NCBI GenBank assembly: GCA_964412555.1
Contig: CAYPPG010000082.1
Coordinates: forward strand, 1 to 29,411
Source of the DNA: CAYPPG01 sp964412555
GTDB taxonomy: Bacteria > Hinthialibacterota > Hinthialibacteria > Hinthialibacterales > Hinthialibacteraceae
Reading direction: 5' to 3'
DNA: 29,411 nt
Positions within the stretch are counted from its first letter, which is position 1; each line of letters begins with the position of its first letter. The position numbers and the translations under genes are program-made. Below are positions 8,320-15,376 of the stretch, piece after piece. The notes under the pieces were generated by a model that did not search any database, was not told the DNA's origin, and saw only the letters and a program-made list of their open reading frames with translations.

Positions 8320-8333
8320 TTGATTTTTGTCAA
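8320..8333 (+). promoter_or_regulatory. FNR/HcpR-like operator before the ferredoxin gene
   Basis: TTGAT-TTTT-GTCAA is an inverted repeat of the CRP/FNR family type (FNR TTGATnnnnATCAA; HcpR TTGACnnnnGTCAA) with one half-site of each form. Its centre lies about 70 bases before the start codon. A possible -10, TACACT (8356-8361), would place the site near -41.5, as for class II activation. TATAAA (8364-8369) is an alternative. Confidence 0.5.
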
Positions 8334-8396
8334 TGAATCTGCCTTTCTCTTTCTCTACACTTGTATAAACAATCTGATACAAGAGAGAGAAATCCC

Positions 8397-9182
8397 ATGA
8401 TGAAAACTCGAAAAATCATTCATATCGACGAAGAGAAATGCGATGGCTGTGGTCAATGTGTGACTGCTTGTGCGGAAGGGGCGATTCAGGTGATCGATGG
8501 GAAAGCGCGATTGATCAGTGAAACGTATTGCGATGGGTTGGGGGCTTGCCTCGGAGAATGTCCGCAAAACGCGATCCATATCGAGGAACGTCCTGCGGAA
8601 GAGTTTTCACCCGAAGCGGTGGAAGAGCATTTGAAGAGACAAAACAGAAAGCAGCATTCACCCGCTCCAAAACCGTCGTTTGCGCAATCCGGATTCCATT
8701 TCAGCTGCCCCGGTTCCCGGGCGCAAACGATGCAGCAAAACCATGCTCCTGCATCCGTAAGCGAGAGGAACGAAAGTGAAAGCACCCCTTCGCGCCTGAC
8801 AAACTGGCCGGTGCAATTGCATTTAATGCCAGTCGAAGCGTCTTTTTACCAAAACGCCAAACTGCTGATTTCCGCCGATTGCGTTCCCTTTGCCTTAGCG
8901 GATTTCCAGCAACGCTATCTTGCCGGACGCACAGTGATGATCGGCTGCCCTAAGTTGGATGACACGGGTGCGTATCTCCAGAAATTGACGGCGATCTTTC
9001 AGCAGAATGACATCGAATCCATCGACTTGCTCCATATGGAAGTTGCTTGTTGTTTCGGCTTGGTCCAAATCGTTCAACAAGCAATGGTACGCTCAGGTAA
9101 GAACATTCCTATCCAACTACACAAGATCGGTATACAAGGAAACGTTTGTGAGACAAGAAAGATGGAACAATTAGTGGCCTGA
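8397..9182 (+). CDS. 4Fe-4S ferredoxin-domain protein, FrdX/Hcp-associated type
   Basis: A 261-residue protein from the ATG at 8397 (ATG-ATG; preceded by GAGAGAGA). The ferredoxin domain has a full cluster motif C15-x2-C18-x2-C21-x3-C25 and a second one, C45-x5-C51-x3-C55-P, with one Cys replaced (YCDGLGACLGECP). A low-complexity linker follows (~66-140). The C-terminal domain has PVQLHLMPVEASFY, LISADCVPFALADF, MIGCPKLDD and EVACCFGL, Cys-containing motifs typical of this family. Such proteins often sit next to hydroxylamine reductase (Hcp) and are controlled by CRP/FNR-type regulators under nitrosative or anaerobic conditions. The operator upstream agrees, but no hcp gene lies in the window. 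Its 3' end overlaps the convergent ThuA-like gene by 12 bases. Confidence 0.75.
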   Translation: MMKTRKIIHIDEEKCDGCGQCVTACAEGAIQVIDGKARLISETYCDGLGACLGECPQNAIHIEERPAEEFSPEAVEEHLKRQNRKQHSPAPKPSFAQSGFHFSCPGSRAQTMQQNHAPASVSERNESESTPSRLTNWPVQLHLMPVEASFYQNAKLLISADCVPFALADFQQRYLAGRTVMIGCPKLDDTGAYLQKLTAIFQQNDIESIDLLHMEVACCFGLVQIVQQAMVRSGKNIPIQLHKIGIQGNVCETRKMEQLVA

Positions 9183-9935
9183 GTCACTCGAACTTTTGGC
9201 CGGTTCACGGCCGCTCACCCAATACAATGCATTCGAAACCAACCGTAGAAAATTCTCATTCTTGAAATCTTCTTGATGGCCGAGTGAAGTATAGAAAATT
9301 CGTCCCCCGTTGAAAACACGTGTCCAAGCAATCGGTTCGTTGTGTTCTGGAATGGAGCCGGTCAACAAGATACACACATCCGAGGCAGGCGGGGTGTTTT
9401 TATACAAGCTTCCTACTGAAGTAAATGGTTCAATACCCTTTAAAATCGGGTGATGTTGGGCAGCCTTATTGATTCTCATTTCCATCACCGGTCCCGAGCC
9501 GTAATGGCCTTGATAGTTCCCCCCAAGGATCAACTTGTCCAATTCAAGCCAATTTTGAAACGCATGGCTGGCGGTGCGAATCCCCACGATCGGATTTCCT
9601 GACAAACAATACTCTTTCACTTTCTTCAACTGCTCTCCGTCGATGGTCATCCGGCGGGTGAAGAGGAGCATCACATCGCACGAATCCAGCGCATTGAGGC
9701 CGGGAAGATCGTCTTTCGCTTTTCGTTTGAGTAAGGTGCAATCCACTGAATAATGTTCCTGCAAGTAGTCGATCAACAAGGGCAGCGATTTGTCGGACTC
9801 ATATTCAAGCGAGCCGGAAAGCATGCAAATCTTCAACGGCGGTGAAGCCGAATCATCCGCCGCGAATCCGGTAAGCAAAATCGAACTTCCTCCCATAACG
9901 AACACGAAAAATCCAAACAAGAAAAACCGTTTCAT
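9171..9935 (-). CDS. Exported ThuA-like domain protein
   Basis: A 254-residue protein. Residues 1-26 are a signal peptide (KRFFLFGFFVFVMGGSSILLTGFAA). The remainder is a ThuA-like (trehalose-utilisation, class I glutamine-amidotransferase-like) fold: KICMLSGSLEYESDK, CDVMLLFTRRMTI, GNPIVGIRTASHAFQNW, LILGGNYQGHYG, then HHPILKGIEPF and GGRIFYTSLGHQEDF. The GxRTASHAF and SLGHxEDF blocks match members seen beside sugar oxidoreductases and isomerases in Planctomycetes-like bacteria. The exact reaction is unknown for the family. Export suggests periplasmic carbohydrate metabolism. Its 3' end overlaps the convergent ferredoxin gene. Confidence 0.85.
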   Translation of the reverse strand: MKRFFLFGFFVFVMGGSSILLTGFAADDSASPPLKICMLSGSLEYESDKSLPLLIDYLQEHYSVDCTLLKRKAKDDLPGLNALDSCDVMLLFTRRMTIDGEQLKKVKEYCLSGNPIVGIRTASHAFQNWLELDKLILGGNYQGHYGSGPVMEMRINKAAQHHPILKGIEPFTSVGSLYKNTPPASDVCILLTGSIPEHNEPIAWTRVFNGGRIFYTSLGHQEDFKNENFLRLVSNALYWVSGREPAKSSSDSGH

Positions 9936-10046
9936 AAAAACTCCTCCAAAATGTATTCACTGCATATTGAAACACTATTATAGTATGAACCACAGGATCG
10001 ATAACAGAGGGGTAAAGCAAGCGTTCTCGTTTGCAGCATTTACAGG

Positions 10047-10157
10047 GAGGGCAAGATGTCCGCGCTCCGACTGTGGGAGCGCGGCCATCTCTGGCCGCCC
10101 TTTCAACGCACCAAGTTTCTTCCTCGCACCACCATGCGGGCAAGATGCCCGCGCTCC
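10047..10157 (+). repeat. Solo REP followed by an 82-bp REPIN-like element
   Basis: A half unit at 10047-10068 (GGCAAGATGTCCGCGCTCC) is followed by a complete element at 10076-10157, bounded by GGAGCGCGG and CCGCGCTCC. The element contains GCGGCCA-TCTC-TGGCCGC near its left end and GCGGGCA-AGA-TGCCCGC near its right. The inner part (CAAGTTTCTTCCTCGCAC) is shared with the elements at 6.1 and 29.3 kb. Confidence 0.9.
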
Positions 10158-10213
10158 GACCGGGAGACGCCTGCGCTACCCACTCTTTTTTTCATCAATA
10201 GAGTCACGAAACT

Positions 10214-10948
10214 ATGGATTGCAAGGTGCGCACCCGAATCTATTGTCAAGAGAGCGGATCACCACAACTTGTTCTGGATGATGAAGATTCTCTCGCCATC
10301 AAGCGCTCTTTACGATTGCATGAGGGTGAACGAATTTCCGGTTTCAACGGAGACGGCAACGAATATATCTACTCCATTACAAAAGCCCCAAAAAATGCGC
10401 TGCATCTGACGTTGCTCGATTCCTTCCCGAATCCCGCCGATCAACTTCCTGAAACCACTGTTTATATCGCTTTTACCAAAGGCAAAACGAAAGATCGTAT
10501 GGTAAAGGAACTGCCACCGTTGGGAGCAACGCGAATCGTATTTTATTCTGCATATCGAAGCATCTCCCAACCGGATGAAAAACAACTCGCCCGTTTGCAA
10601 AAAATCGCGATCGAATCCTGCCGCCAATGCGGGCGCTCCACGATCCCAGCCGTGGAAATCCGGCAGCAGAATCTTATCGATATTTTTAAAGATCAAAATC
10701 ATTCCTATCACGATTTGATTTTGTTTTGGGAGGAAGCGGGTAGTGATCAAGCTATTTCAATACCGGATTTTCAAAAACCGATTTCCCTCTTTTTCGGGCC
10801 GGAAGGGGGATTCACGCAGGAGGAAATCGAAGTTGGGAAGGAAAAAGGGATTCATATTTGCACTTTAGGCTGGCGGATTTTACGGTCTGAACTGGCTGTG
10901 ATTGTTGGGGTGAGTCTTGTTCAAGGAAGACGGGGTTTATTTGGGTAG
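10214..10948 (+). CDS. rsmE: 16S rRNA (uracil1498-N3)-methyltransferase RsmE
   Basis: A 244-residue protein with an N-terminal PUA-like domain (to about 70) and a C-terminal SPOUT methyltransferase domain. Diagnostic blocks are ESCRQCGRSTIPAV (134-147), FFGPEGGFTQEEI (193-205) and the knot segment TLGWRILRSELA (217-228; the usual form is LGxRILRxETA). It methylates N3 of U1498 in 16S rRNA with SAM. It stands alone between repeat blocks. Start at ATG 10214, with no strong Shine-Dalgarno. Length is normal for the family. Confidence 0.95.
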   Translation: MDCKVRTRIYCQESGSPQLVLDDEDSLAIKRSLRLHEGERISGFNGDGNEYIYSITKAPKNALHLTLLDSFPNPADQLPETTVYIAFTKGKTKDRMVKELPPLGATRIVFYSAYRSISQPDEKQLARLQKIAIESCRQCGRSTIPAVEIRQQNLIDIFKDQNHSYHDLILFWEEAGSDQAISIPDFQKPISLFFGPEGGFTQEEIEVGKEKGIHICTLGWRILRSELAVIVGVSLVQGRRGLFG

Positions 10949-10988
10949 ACGGAGATGTTGGGTTTCATTTCATTCAACCCAACCTACC
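10945..10988. repeat. Dispersed GTTGGGTT...AACCCAAC repeat
   Basis: GTTGGGTT (10957-10964) and AACCCAAC (10976-10983) form a perfect 8-bp inverted repeat around TCATTTCATTC. It directly follows the rsmE stop. A diverged copy lies inverted at 12356-12397. Such elements are scattered in many environmental bacterial genomes. It may also serve as a transcript-end hairpin. Confidence 0.7.
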
Positions 10989-11009
10989 TAAAAATGGAGA
11001 TTTTTTGTT

Positions 11010-12026
11010 ATGTCCGGTGTTTTTATTAGCTATAGCAGAGAAGATTTCAGGTTCGTCGAGAAACTCGAAAAGGAGCTGCAACAGCAGGACATCGATGTTT
11101 GGGTGGATAAAAGACGAATTGATCCGGGGGAGCGGGTTTCCAATAAACTCGATGCCGCCATCCTTGAACACGACTATTTCGCCGTTGTGCTTTCGCCGGA
11201 ATCGATCCGGTCGGAATGGGTGCAGAAAGAGATCGGTGCGGCGTTGTCTATCGAAGCGAATATCAACCGCCGGAAATCCGATTTCGTCAAAATCATCCCG
11301 CTCATGCTTCGCGAAGTTCAACTCCCCGATTCCATCCGCGATAAAAACTACATCGATTTCCGCGATGAAAACCAATTTTCGGAAAACGTGCAGGAACTCG
11401 CGAAAAGCGTACAAAAAGATTCCAAATTGCTGTACGAGCTGCGGCTGATCGTGGAGAATGACGGTGGGGGGTATCGCGCGCGCTGGATCGAACCGGAGAT
11501 GGGTGAATCGGAGCCGTTTTCGCTGCCCTTGCCGCTCACGCTGGCGGAACGGGCGGATTTGCAGTGGTATTTGGAGACATATCACCAATTTCCCGGCGCG
11601 GGGGATCATGCGCGTGCGGAAGGGATTGAGAAAAAGTTCGAAGCATGGGGGAAAGCGCTTTTTGATTCCCTTTTCAACGAATCGCCGGATGTGTATCGAC
11701 GATTGAAGGGCGCTATCGAGCCGTATTATTCCTGAACGCTCACCCTCTGCAGCGACGTGGCGGACGTGCTGGCGCAGCCGTGGGAAATGATGCAGGATAG
11801 GCGCGGTGAACTGATTTTTCAAGGCGTGACACTTCGGCGGGAGCCGGCCAAAGAGCAAGAAAAAGACAGCCGTAAACTGTTTTACCTCTCTACCCCGCTG
11901 CGGGTGCTGCTGATTATCAGCCGGCCGAGTGATGTCGGCTTTCTCGATCCGCGCATGAGTTACAAACCGCTGCTGGATGCGATGGAAACGCTCCTGCCCG
12001 GCCAGGTGCAGATCAATACTTTTTAA
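11010..12026 (+). pseudogene. TIR-CHAT protein gene, interrupted by TGA and truncated
   Basis: The frame opens at ATG 11010 (GGAGA upstream). A TIR domain covers residues 1-~135 (VFISYSREDFRFVEKLEKEL, VWVDKRRIDPGERVS, VVLSPESIRSEWVQKEIG). A linker module follows (PLTLAERADLQWYLETYHQF...KKFEAWGKALFDSLF) that is usual in front of CHAT caspase-like domains. A TGA at 11733-11735 stops the frame. The same frame then continues with TLTLCSDVADVLAQPWEMM and LRVLLIISRPSDVGFLDPR, the expected start of a CHAT domain, and ends at 12024-12026 before any His/Cys catalytic part. So this is a decayed TIR-CHAT gene. The first 241 residues could still make a free TIR protein. TIR domains of this type often cleave NAD in defence systems. 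Confidence 0.8.
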
Positions 12027-12124
12027 CGGTTGATAAAGGGATTCTGAAAAAAATATCAGAATACTCGGAAACGAAAATTATAAATCCCGTAAATTTGATC
12101 CTTGAATTGGAGACTCTAGAATGA
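12008..12124 (+). pseudogene. C-terminal remnant of a PIN-domain toxin
   Basis: In the frame of 12008 the translation reads ADQYFLTVDKGILKKIS and then KIINPVNLILELETLE up to the TGA at 12122-12124. This is the usual end of VapC/PIN nucleases (xDYFLTTDKxLLKK...INPxxFI). No N-terminal part exists. The reading switches here from the CHAT fragment with no space between, so the junction near 12001-12012 looks like a deletion or recombination endpoint. Its stop overlaps the next gene's ATG (ATGA), as in intact TA operons. Confidence 0.6.
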
Positions 12125-12327
12125 GAAGTGATACCGAAATAAAGATATCCGGTTTTGAACTGTTGAGCAATAATCTCGGCATGGTAGAAACAGAACGGTT
12201 TATTGCTCTTATTCAAAGAGAAAAATTCGATTATACCAAATGGAGAGAAAATCTTTTCCATGAATTGAGTGGAGAAGAAATAAGCAAAAGGGCTATGGAG
12301 TTTCAAAAAACATTAAACAACAAGTAA
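12121..12327 (+). CDS. Small antitoxin-like protein
   Basis: A 68-residue protein with a pattern (ELLSNNLGMVETERFIALIQ, then FDYTKWRENLF, then EEISKRAMEFQK) I recognise from small proteins paired with PIN-domain toxins. The overlap with the PIN remnant's stop codon supports that pairing. With the toxin deleted it is an orphan. The exact family name is not certain. Confidence 0.6.
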   Translation: MRSDTEIKISGFELLSNNLGMVETERFIALIQREKFDYTKWRENLFHELSGEEISKRAMEFQKTLNNK

Positions 12328-12355
12328 GTATGCCCAATCAAACACTCAAGCGGAC

Positions 12356-12397
12356 GGTGGGGTAGGTTGAATAATAATGAAACCCATCATCGCCTAC
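12356..12397. repeat. Second, inverted copy of the GTTGGGTT-type repeat
   Basis: Its reverse complement (GTAGGCGATGATGGGTTTC... ending CAACCTACCCCACC) aligns with 10945-10988. It contains the ATG of a 30-codon frame (12377-12469) that I take as chance. Confidence 0.55.
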
Positions 12398-12465
12398 GGT
12401 AAGAGTGAGGATTTGCTGATTATAGAGAATGTGCCCGTTATCCAGGAACTAAACGGAATAATACC

Positions 12466-12726
12466 ATGACAAAGCGTGATAAACTGCTGGTCAAAATTCT
12501 TTGCGGACGTTCCGATACAAACATTGATTTCGACGAGTTACGTAAACTTCTCGATGGTCTCGGCTTTGAAGAGCGGATACAAGGAGGTCATCATGTATTT
12601 GTTAGGGAAGGTGTTCAAGATATGATTAATTTGCAACGAGAAGGCCGTATGGCCAAGCCGTATCAAGTAGGGCAAGTCAGAGCTGTAATTACTGCCTACG
12701 GCTTGACGGTGAACGAGGAAAAATGA
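12466..12726 (+). CDS. hicA: HicA-family mRNA interferase toxin
   Basis: An 86-residue protein with the double-stranded-RNA-binding-like HicA fold: DFDELRKLLDGLGFEERIQ followed by GGHHVFVREG, where H42 of the GGHHVF motif (usually GSHH) is the expected catalytic histidine, then NLQREGRMAKPYQVGQVR. Most HicA proteins are about 60 residues; this longer form is common in environmental bacteria. Its stop overlaps the hicB start (ATGA). The order toxin then antitoxin is normal for HicAB. Confidence 0.9.
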   Translation: MTKRDKLLVKILCGRSDTNIDFDELRKLLDGLGFEERIQGGHHVFVREGVQDMINLQREGRMAKPYQVGQVRAVITAYGLTVNEEK

Positions 12727-12938
12727 TGTATAAATATGAAATAATTATCTACTGGAGTAACGATGACAAGGCGTTCATTGCAGAAGTGCCGGAACTGCCG
12801 GGTTGTATGGCACATGGAAATAGCCCAGACGATGCACTGACAAACTGCAAAGATGCTATGGATCTATGGCTGGACACGGCAAGAGAGTTCGGTCGAGACA
12901 TTCCCGAGCCGAAGGGCAGACGCCTCCGATATGCTTGA
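12723..12938 (+). CDS. hicB: HicB-family antitoxin, short form
   Basis: A 71-residue protein with the partial RNase H fold of HicB: YEIIIYWSNDDKAFIAEVPE, LPGCMAHGNSPDDALTNCK, then LWLDTAREFGRDIPEPKGRR. It lacks the C-terminal DNA-binding domain of long HicB proteins, which is usual for the short type. Starts at 12723 (ATG-ATG), overlapping the hicA stop by 4 bases. Confidence 0.92.
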   Translation: MMYKYEIIIYWSNDDKAFIAEVPELPGCMAHGNSPDDALTNCKDAMDLWLDTAREFGRDIPEPKGRRLRYA

Positions 12939-13022
12939 ATATGGATTGCGTTTGGTAATGGTAGGATTCGTGGCCTCATCCTACTCGATGAAACTGATTT
13001 GCATTGATGGCACGAAGAAATC

Positions 13023-13097
13023 ATGTATGGAAAACCGGCAGTATACTTTGAAACGGCGATACCAAGTTTCCTTAAAATCAAACGCTATTTGGAATGA
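13023..13097 (+). pseudogene. N-terminal remnant of a PIN-domain toxin
   Basis: A 24-codon frame reads MYGKPAVYFETAIPSFLKI and then stops. KPxVYxETxIPSxL is the classic first strand of one PIN toxin group, including the first catalytic acid (E of FET). Everything after the first 20 residues is missing. Confidence 0.55.
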
Positions 13098-13113
13098 GAC
13101 AATGAGTGAGCAC

Positions 13114-13341
13114 ATGAAACATTTTGCCATTTGTGTGGATAATTCTGATTATAAAGCCTCTCTGATCTTGAGAAAGATCTATGAGATCATCCCGGATGAA
13201 CTGGCTGCCAAAGACGATCTGTTGAGAATCATCGATGAAAGTGGAGAGGATTATTTGTACCATAAGAATCATTTCATCGTGATGGAGTTTCCCCTAGAAG
13301 TGGAGCAAGCATTACTGGCTGCACAGGGTGTGGCGCCTTAA
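13114..13341 (+). CDS. Small conserved protein of unknown function
   Basis: About 75 residues from ATG 13114 (an in-frame ATG at 13102 is possible). The pattern (KHFAICVDNSDYKASLILRK, IYEIIPDELAAKDDLLRIID, ESGEDYLY, then FPLEVEQALL) is one I know from a widespread short protein family in cyanobacteria and other environmental bacteria, often near TA genes. It looks like an SH3-like or small beta-barrel domain. No function is established. It appears intact although surrounded by gene fragments. Confidence 0.65.
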   Translation: MKHFAICVDNSDYKASLILRKIYEIIPDELAAKDDLLRIIDESGEDYLYHKNHFIVMEFPLEVEQALLAAQGVAP

Positions 13342-13514
13342 CTCTACGAACGTGCCAACAAAGGGATCAAAGGGAAAGAGTAGTGGCCAAAGCAATCGCA
13401 GCAGACGAGCAAGTACTTTAGGTGATCGAAGCCCACAGGTTGAACAAGTCCCATGGGCCTAGCGGCAACGATACGTGGCTATGTTCGTGAGGCTCTCGAT
13501 CGGCTCCGAGACAT

Positions 13515-13694
13515 ATGCCAAGACTGCCCGAGCCGTGTTTTCCGGTTTCACGCTTGCTTGGACATCTAGACGCAGGGAAGACGAAAGAAACGATTCTGTC
13601 GGCGTATCCCTATCTGGAAGTTGAGGAAGTTGATGAAGACTTACATTATTCTACTTTTCTTGCTGAAGAGAGAACGGTGGGGTTGGCCCGGTGA
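13515..13694 (+). pseudogene. Truncated DUF433-family antitoxin
   Basis: A 59-residue frame contains PCFPVSRLLGHLDAGKTKET, ILSAYPYLEVEEVDEDLHY and STFLAEER. This is the C-terminal two thirds of a DUF433 protein (RxTRxPVxxLLxxLxxGxxxxEILxxYPxL...). The N-terminal strand with GKPxIxGTR is absent, and no DUF5615 toxin follows. Probably a dead antitoxin, although a start codon at 13515 exists. The sequence on each side (13342-13514 and 13695-13826) shows no other gene. Confidence 0.65.
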
Positions 13695-13850
13695 AGTTTT
13701 CAGATTGATATGACGCACTCTAAATTCATTCGCATTTATCTTGACTGTCAATAGGATATGACATAAAATACTATCACCTTTGAAGTAAATTGAAGGTCCA
13801 AAGCAAAGCACAGCCCTTGAGATTTCATGAGTCTACCATTAGGTGTGAAA

Positions 13851-14120
13851 ATGTCTGAAAAAGTAATTGATATTTCATTTCCCGTTAAAGAGAACATCTT
13901 ATTATCATTAAAAGAGAATAAAGACGAATTTACAAAACACATTCAATTTCTTAGTGCCCTCGTGCTCTACCGGGAAAAAAAATTATCCTTGGGGAAAGCC
14001 GCTGAATTGGCCGGTTATCACAAGATCGATTTTATCGAAAAACTACAAGCAGAGGGTGAATCTATCTTTGACTACACAGAAGAGGAAATCGACGAGATAG
14101 TTGAAGACTCCCTCAGATAG
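13851..14120 (+). CDS. UPF0175-family antitoxin
   Basis: An 89-residue protein (start ATG 13851 with AGGTG upstream; 13827 would add 8 residues). It opens with a strand (VIDISFPVKENILLSL), followed by a helical region and a helix-turn-helix LSLGKAAELAGYHKIDFIEKL. That is the UPF0175 pattern, whose members are antitoxins of DUF3368 PIN toxins. The stop is 3 bases before the toxin gene, so the two form an operon. Confidence 0.85.
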   Translation: MSEKVIDISFPVKENILLSLKENKDEFTKHIQFLSALVLYREKKLSLGKAAELAGYHKIDFIEKLQAEGESIFDYTEEEIDEIVEDSLR

Positions 14121-14123
14121 TTT

Positions 14124-14615
14124 ATGAAAGTCGTATCCAATACTACTCCAATCATCTCCTTATCTTCGGTCGGCAGGCTTGAAATTCTCAAAGACCTCTA
14201 TCATGAAATCATTCTACCTGAAGCAGTTTACGAGGAGATAAAATCAAAAGAAGAGTATGGCTATCAAGAGGTCGAAGCTGATTTTATCAAAGTCAGATCG
14301 GTCCAAGGAAAAAAGTATCGGAATTTAATGCTGAACCAACTCGATGCAGGAGAAGCAGAAACGATCCTCCTTGCCACAGAAATAAACGCGGATATCGTGA
14401 TCATCGACGAGAGCATTGGATATAAAATTGCAAAAAATGCCGGTCTGAACGTCGTTAGGACGTTATCTATTTTGCTCAAAGCGAAAAAGATCGGAATCCT
14501 ATCCGAAATCAAACCTGTATTGGATGAAATGATTTCAAAAGGCCGATGGTATTCTGAAAAAGTGTATAAGACAATCTTGAGAAAGGCCGGTGAATTACCA
14601 GCTGGCAATGATTAA
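14124..14615 (+). CDS. DUF3368 PIN-domain toxin
   Basis: A 163-residue protein. The motifs VVSNTTPIISLSSVGRLEIL (residues 3-22), ILPEAVYEEI, LDAGEAETILLA and DIVIIDESIGYKIAKNAGL give the four-acid PIN nuclease site in the DUF3368 arrangement (usually D/N-xxPL near the N-terminus, E in xxGExxAI, D in xxxDDxxxR). Here Asn6 stands where Asp is usual (NTTPI versus DTSPL), as in some active members. Expected to cleave RNA when not bound by the upstream antitoxin. Confidence 0.88.
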   Translation: MKVVSNTTPIISLSSVGRLEILKDLYHEIILPEAVYEEIKSKEEYGYQEVEADFIKVRSVQGKKYRNLMLNQLDAGEAETILLATEINADIVIIDESIGYKIAKNAGLNVVRTLSILLKAKKIGILSEIKPVLDEMISKGRWYSEKVYKTILRKAGELPAGND

Positions 14616-14871
14616 TTTGCACTTCAGTTGGAAACGTCAATCATCCGATGAACGGCAAAGACGTCTTGAGTTCATTCGTGAAGAGGGGAAACCGTTTTTG
14701 AGCCGCATGGATGAACTATTGAAACAGTATGGGGGGAGACGTTTGAGTGAAGATGTCAATGCGCTAGGTTGCGTAACGGTTGAGAGTAGCGTTGAGGGGA
14801 TTTTTGCTTTGGCGAATTTGGATTTTGTGAAATCGATTCTTGAGGATCAGGCGGTTTCACTGCTTCGTTAG
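14608..14871 (+). CDS. Hypothetical protein translationally coupled to the DUF3368 toxin
   Basis: An 87-residue protein whose ATG at 14608 lies inside the toxin gene's end (8-base overlap). A charged helix (QSSDERQRRLEFIREEGKPF) precedes GCVTVESSVEGIFALANLDF and VKSILEDQAVSLL. The second half resembles the beta-alpha-beta of ferredoxin-like or inhibitor-I9-like small domains. I do not recognise a family. Codon use looks like the neighbours, and the coupling suggests it is a real gene. Confidence 0.5.
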   Translation: MINLHFSWKRQSSDERQRRLEFIREEGKPFLSRMDELLKQYGGRRLSEDVNALGCVTVESSVEGIFALANLDFVKSILEDQAVSLLR

Positions 14872-14923
14872 GTGGGAAGTGAATTTCCTTGATTCCATGA
14901 TGTTTCCATATATTTTTGACAAA

Positions 14924-15238
14924 TTACACTCGATACGGCTGAATGTCGAGGAACTTGTCGAAGCCGGACATTTTTAGGATTTTTTGGACGGTGGGGGAGA
15001 CGTGGATCAGGGTGAGTTTTTTGTTTTTCTCTTTGATTTTTTTGGCGCCGGTCACCAGCGCTCTCAGGCCGCTGCTTGAAATATACGTCACTTCCTTGAA
15101 ATCGAGAATCAGGTCTTTGTGTTCCTCTTCCAGAAAAGAGAGGAGGAGGGATTCGAATTGCGGTTCGCTGGCGATATTCAGTTCGCCGCGGATTTCAAGG
15201 ATTTTTGCGGTGTCGGTTTCTTTGATCGTATATTCCAT
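14924..15238 (-). CDS. STAS-domain anti-sigma factor antagonist
   Basis: A 104-residue SpoIIAA-like STAS protein. KILEIRGELNIASEPQFESL is followed by LILDFKEVTYISSSGLRALV, where the SSSGL segment (54-58) holds the serine phosphorylated in this family, then LTLIHVSPTVQKILKMSGFD. Such proteins bind anti-sigma kinases and release sigma factors when unphosphorylated. No partner kinase or sigma gene is present nearby, so the pathway is unknown. Confidence 0.92.
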   Translation of the reverse strand: MEYTIKETDTAKILEIRGELNIASEPQFESLLLSFLEEEHKDLILDFKEVTYISSSGLRALVTGAKKIKEKNKKLTLIHVSPTVQKILKMSGFDKFLDIQPYRV

Positions 15239-15303
15239 GCTTCACCTCGGTTTTATACTAACCCATATTGTGGTGAGAGTTTCTGGTTTTATTTTCTTGT
15301 AAC

Positions 15304-15360
15304 GTGCAGACAGGATGTCCGCACCACAATTTGTGCAGACAGGGATGTCCGCACCACAAC
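15304..15360. repeat. Two tandem GTGCAGACAGGGATGTCCGC repeats
   Basis: Units at 15304-15329 and 15333-15360 (GTGCAGACAG(G)GATGTCC followed by GCACCACAA) are near copies. They differ from the GCGGGCAT family but have the same layout, with a short core flanked by GTGC/GCAC. Confidence 0.75.
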
Positions 15361-15376
15361 AGCATGCATTGTTTGG

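Noticed and set aside
11733..11735. TGA read as selenocysteine or another recoded residue in the TIR-CHAT gene
   Set aside because: No hairpin resembling a SECIS element is obvious after it, the family has no conserved Sec or Cys there, and the CHAT part is truncated anyway.
12377..12469. 30-codon frame ending at the hicA start
   Set aside because: Its first part is an inverted copy of a dispersed repeat, and no family pattern is visible.
12853..13113. Long N-terminal extension of the small protein ending at 13341
   Set aside because: The extension overlaps hicB and the PIN remnant in other frames; family similarity begins only at the Met at 13114.
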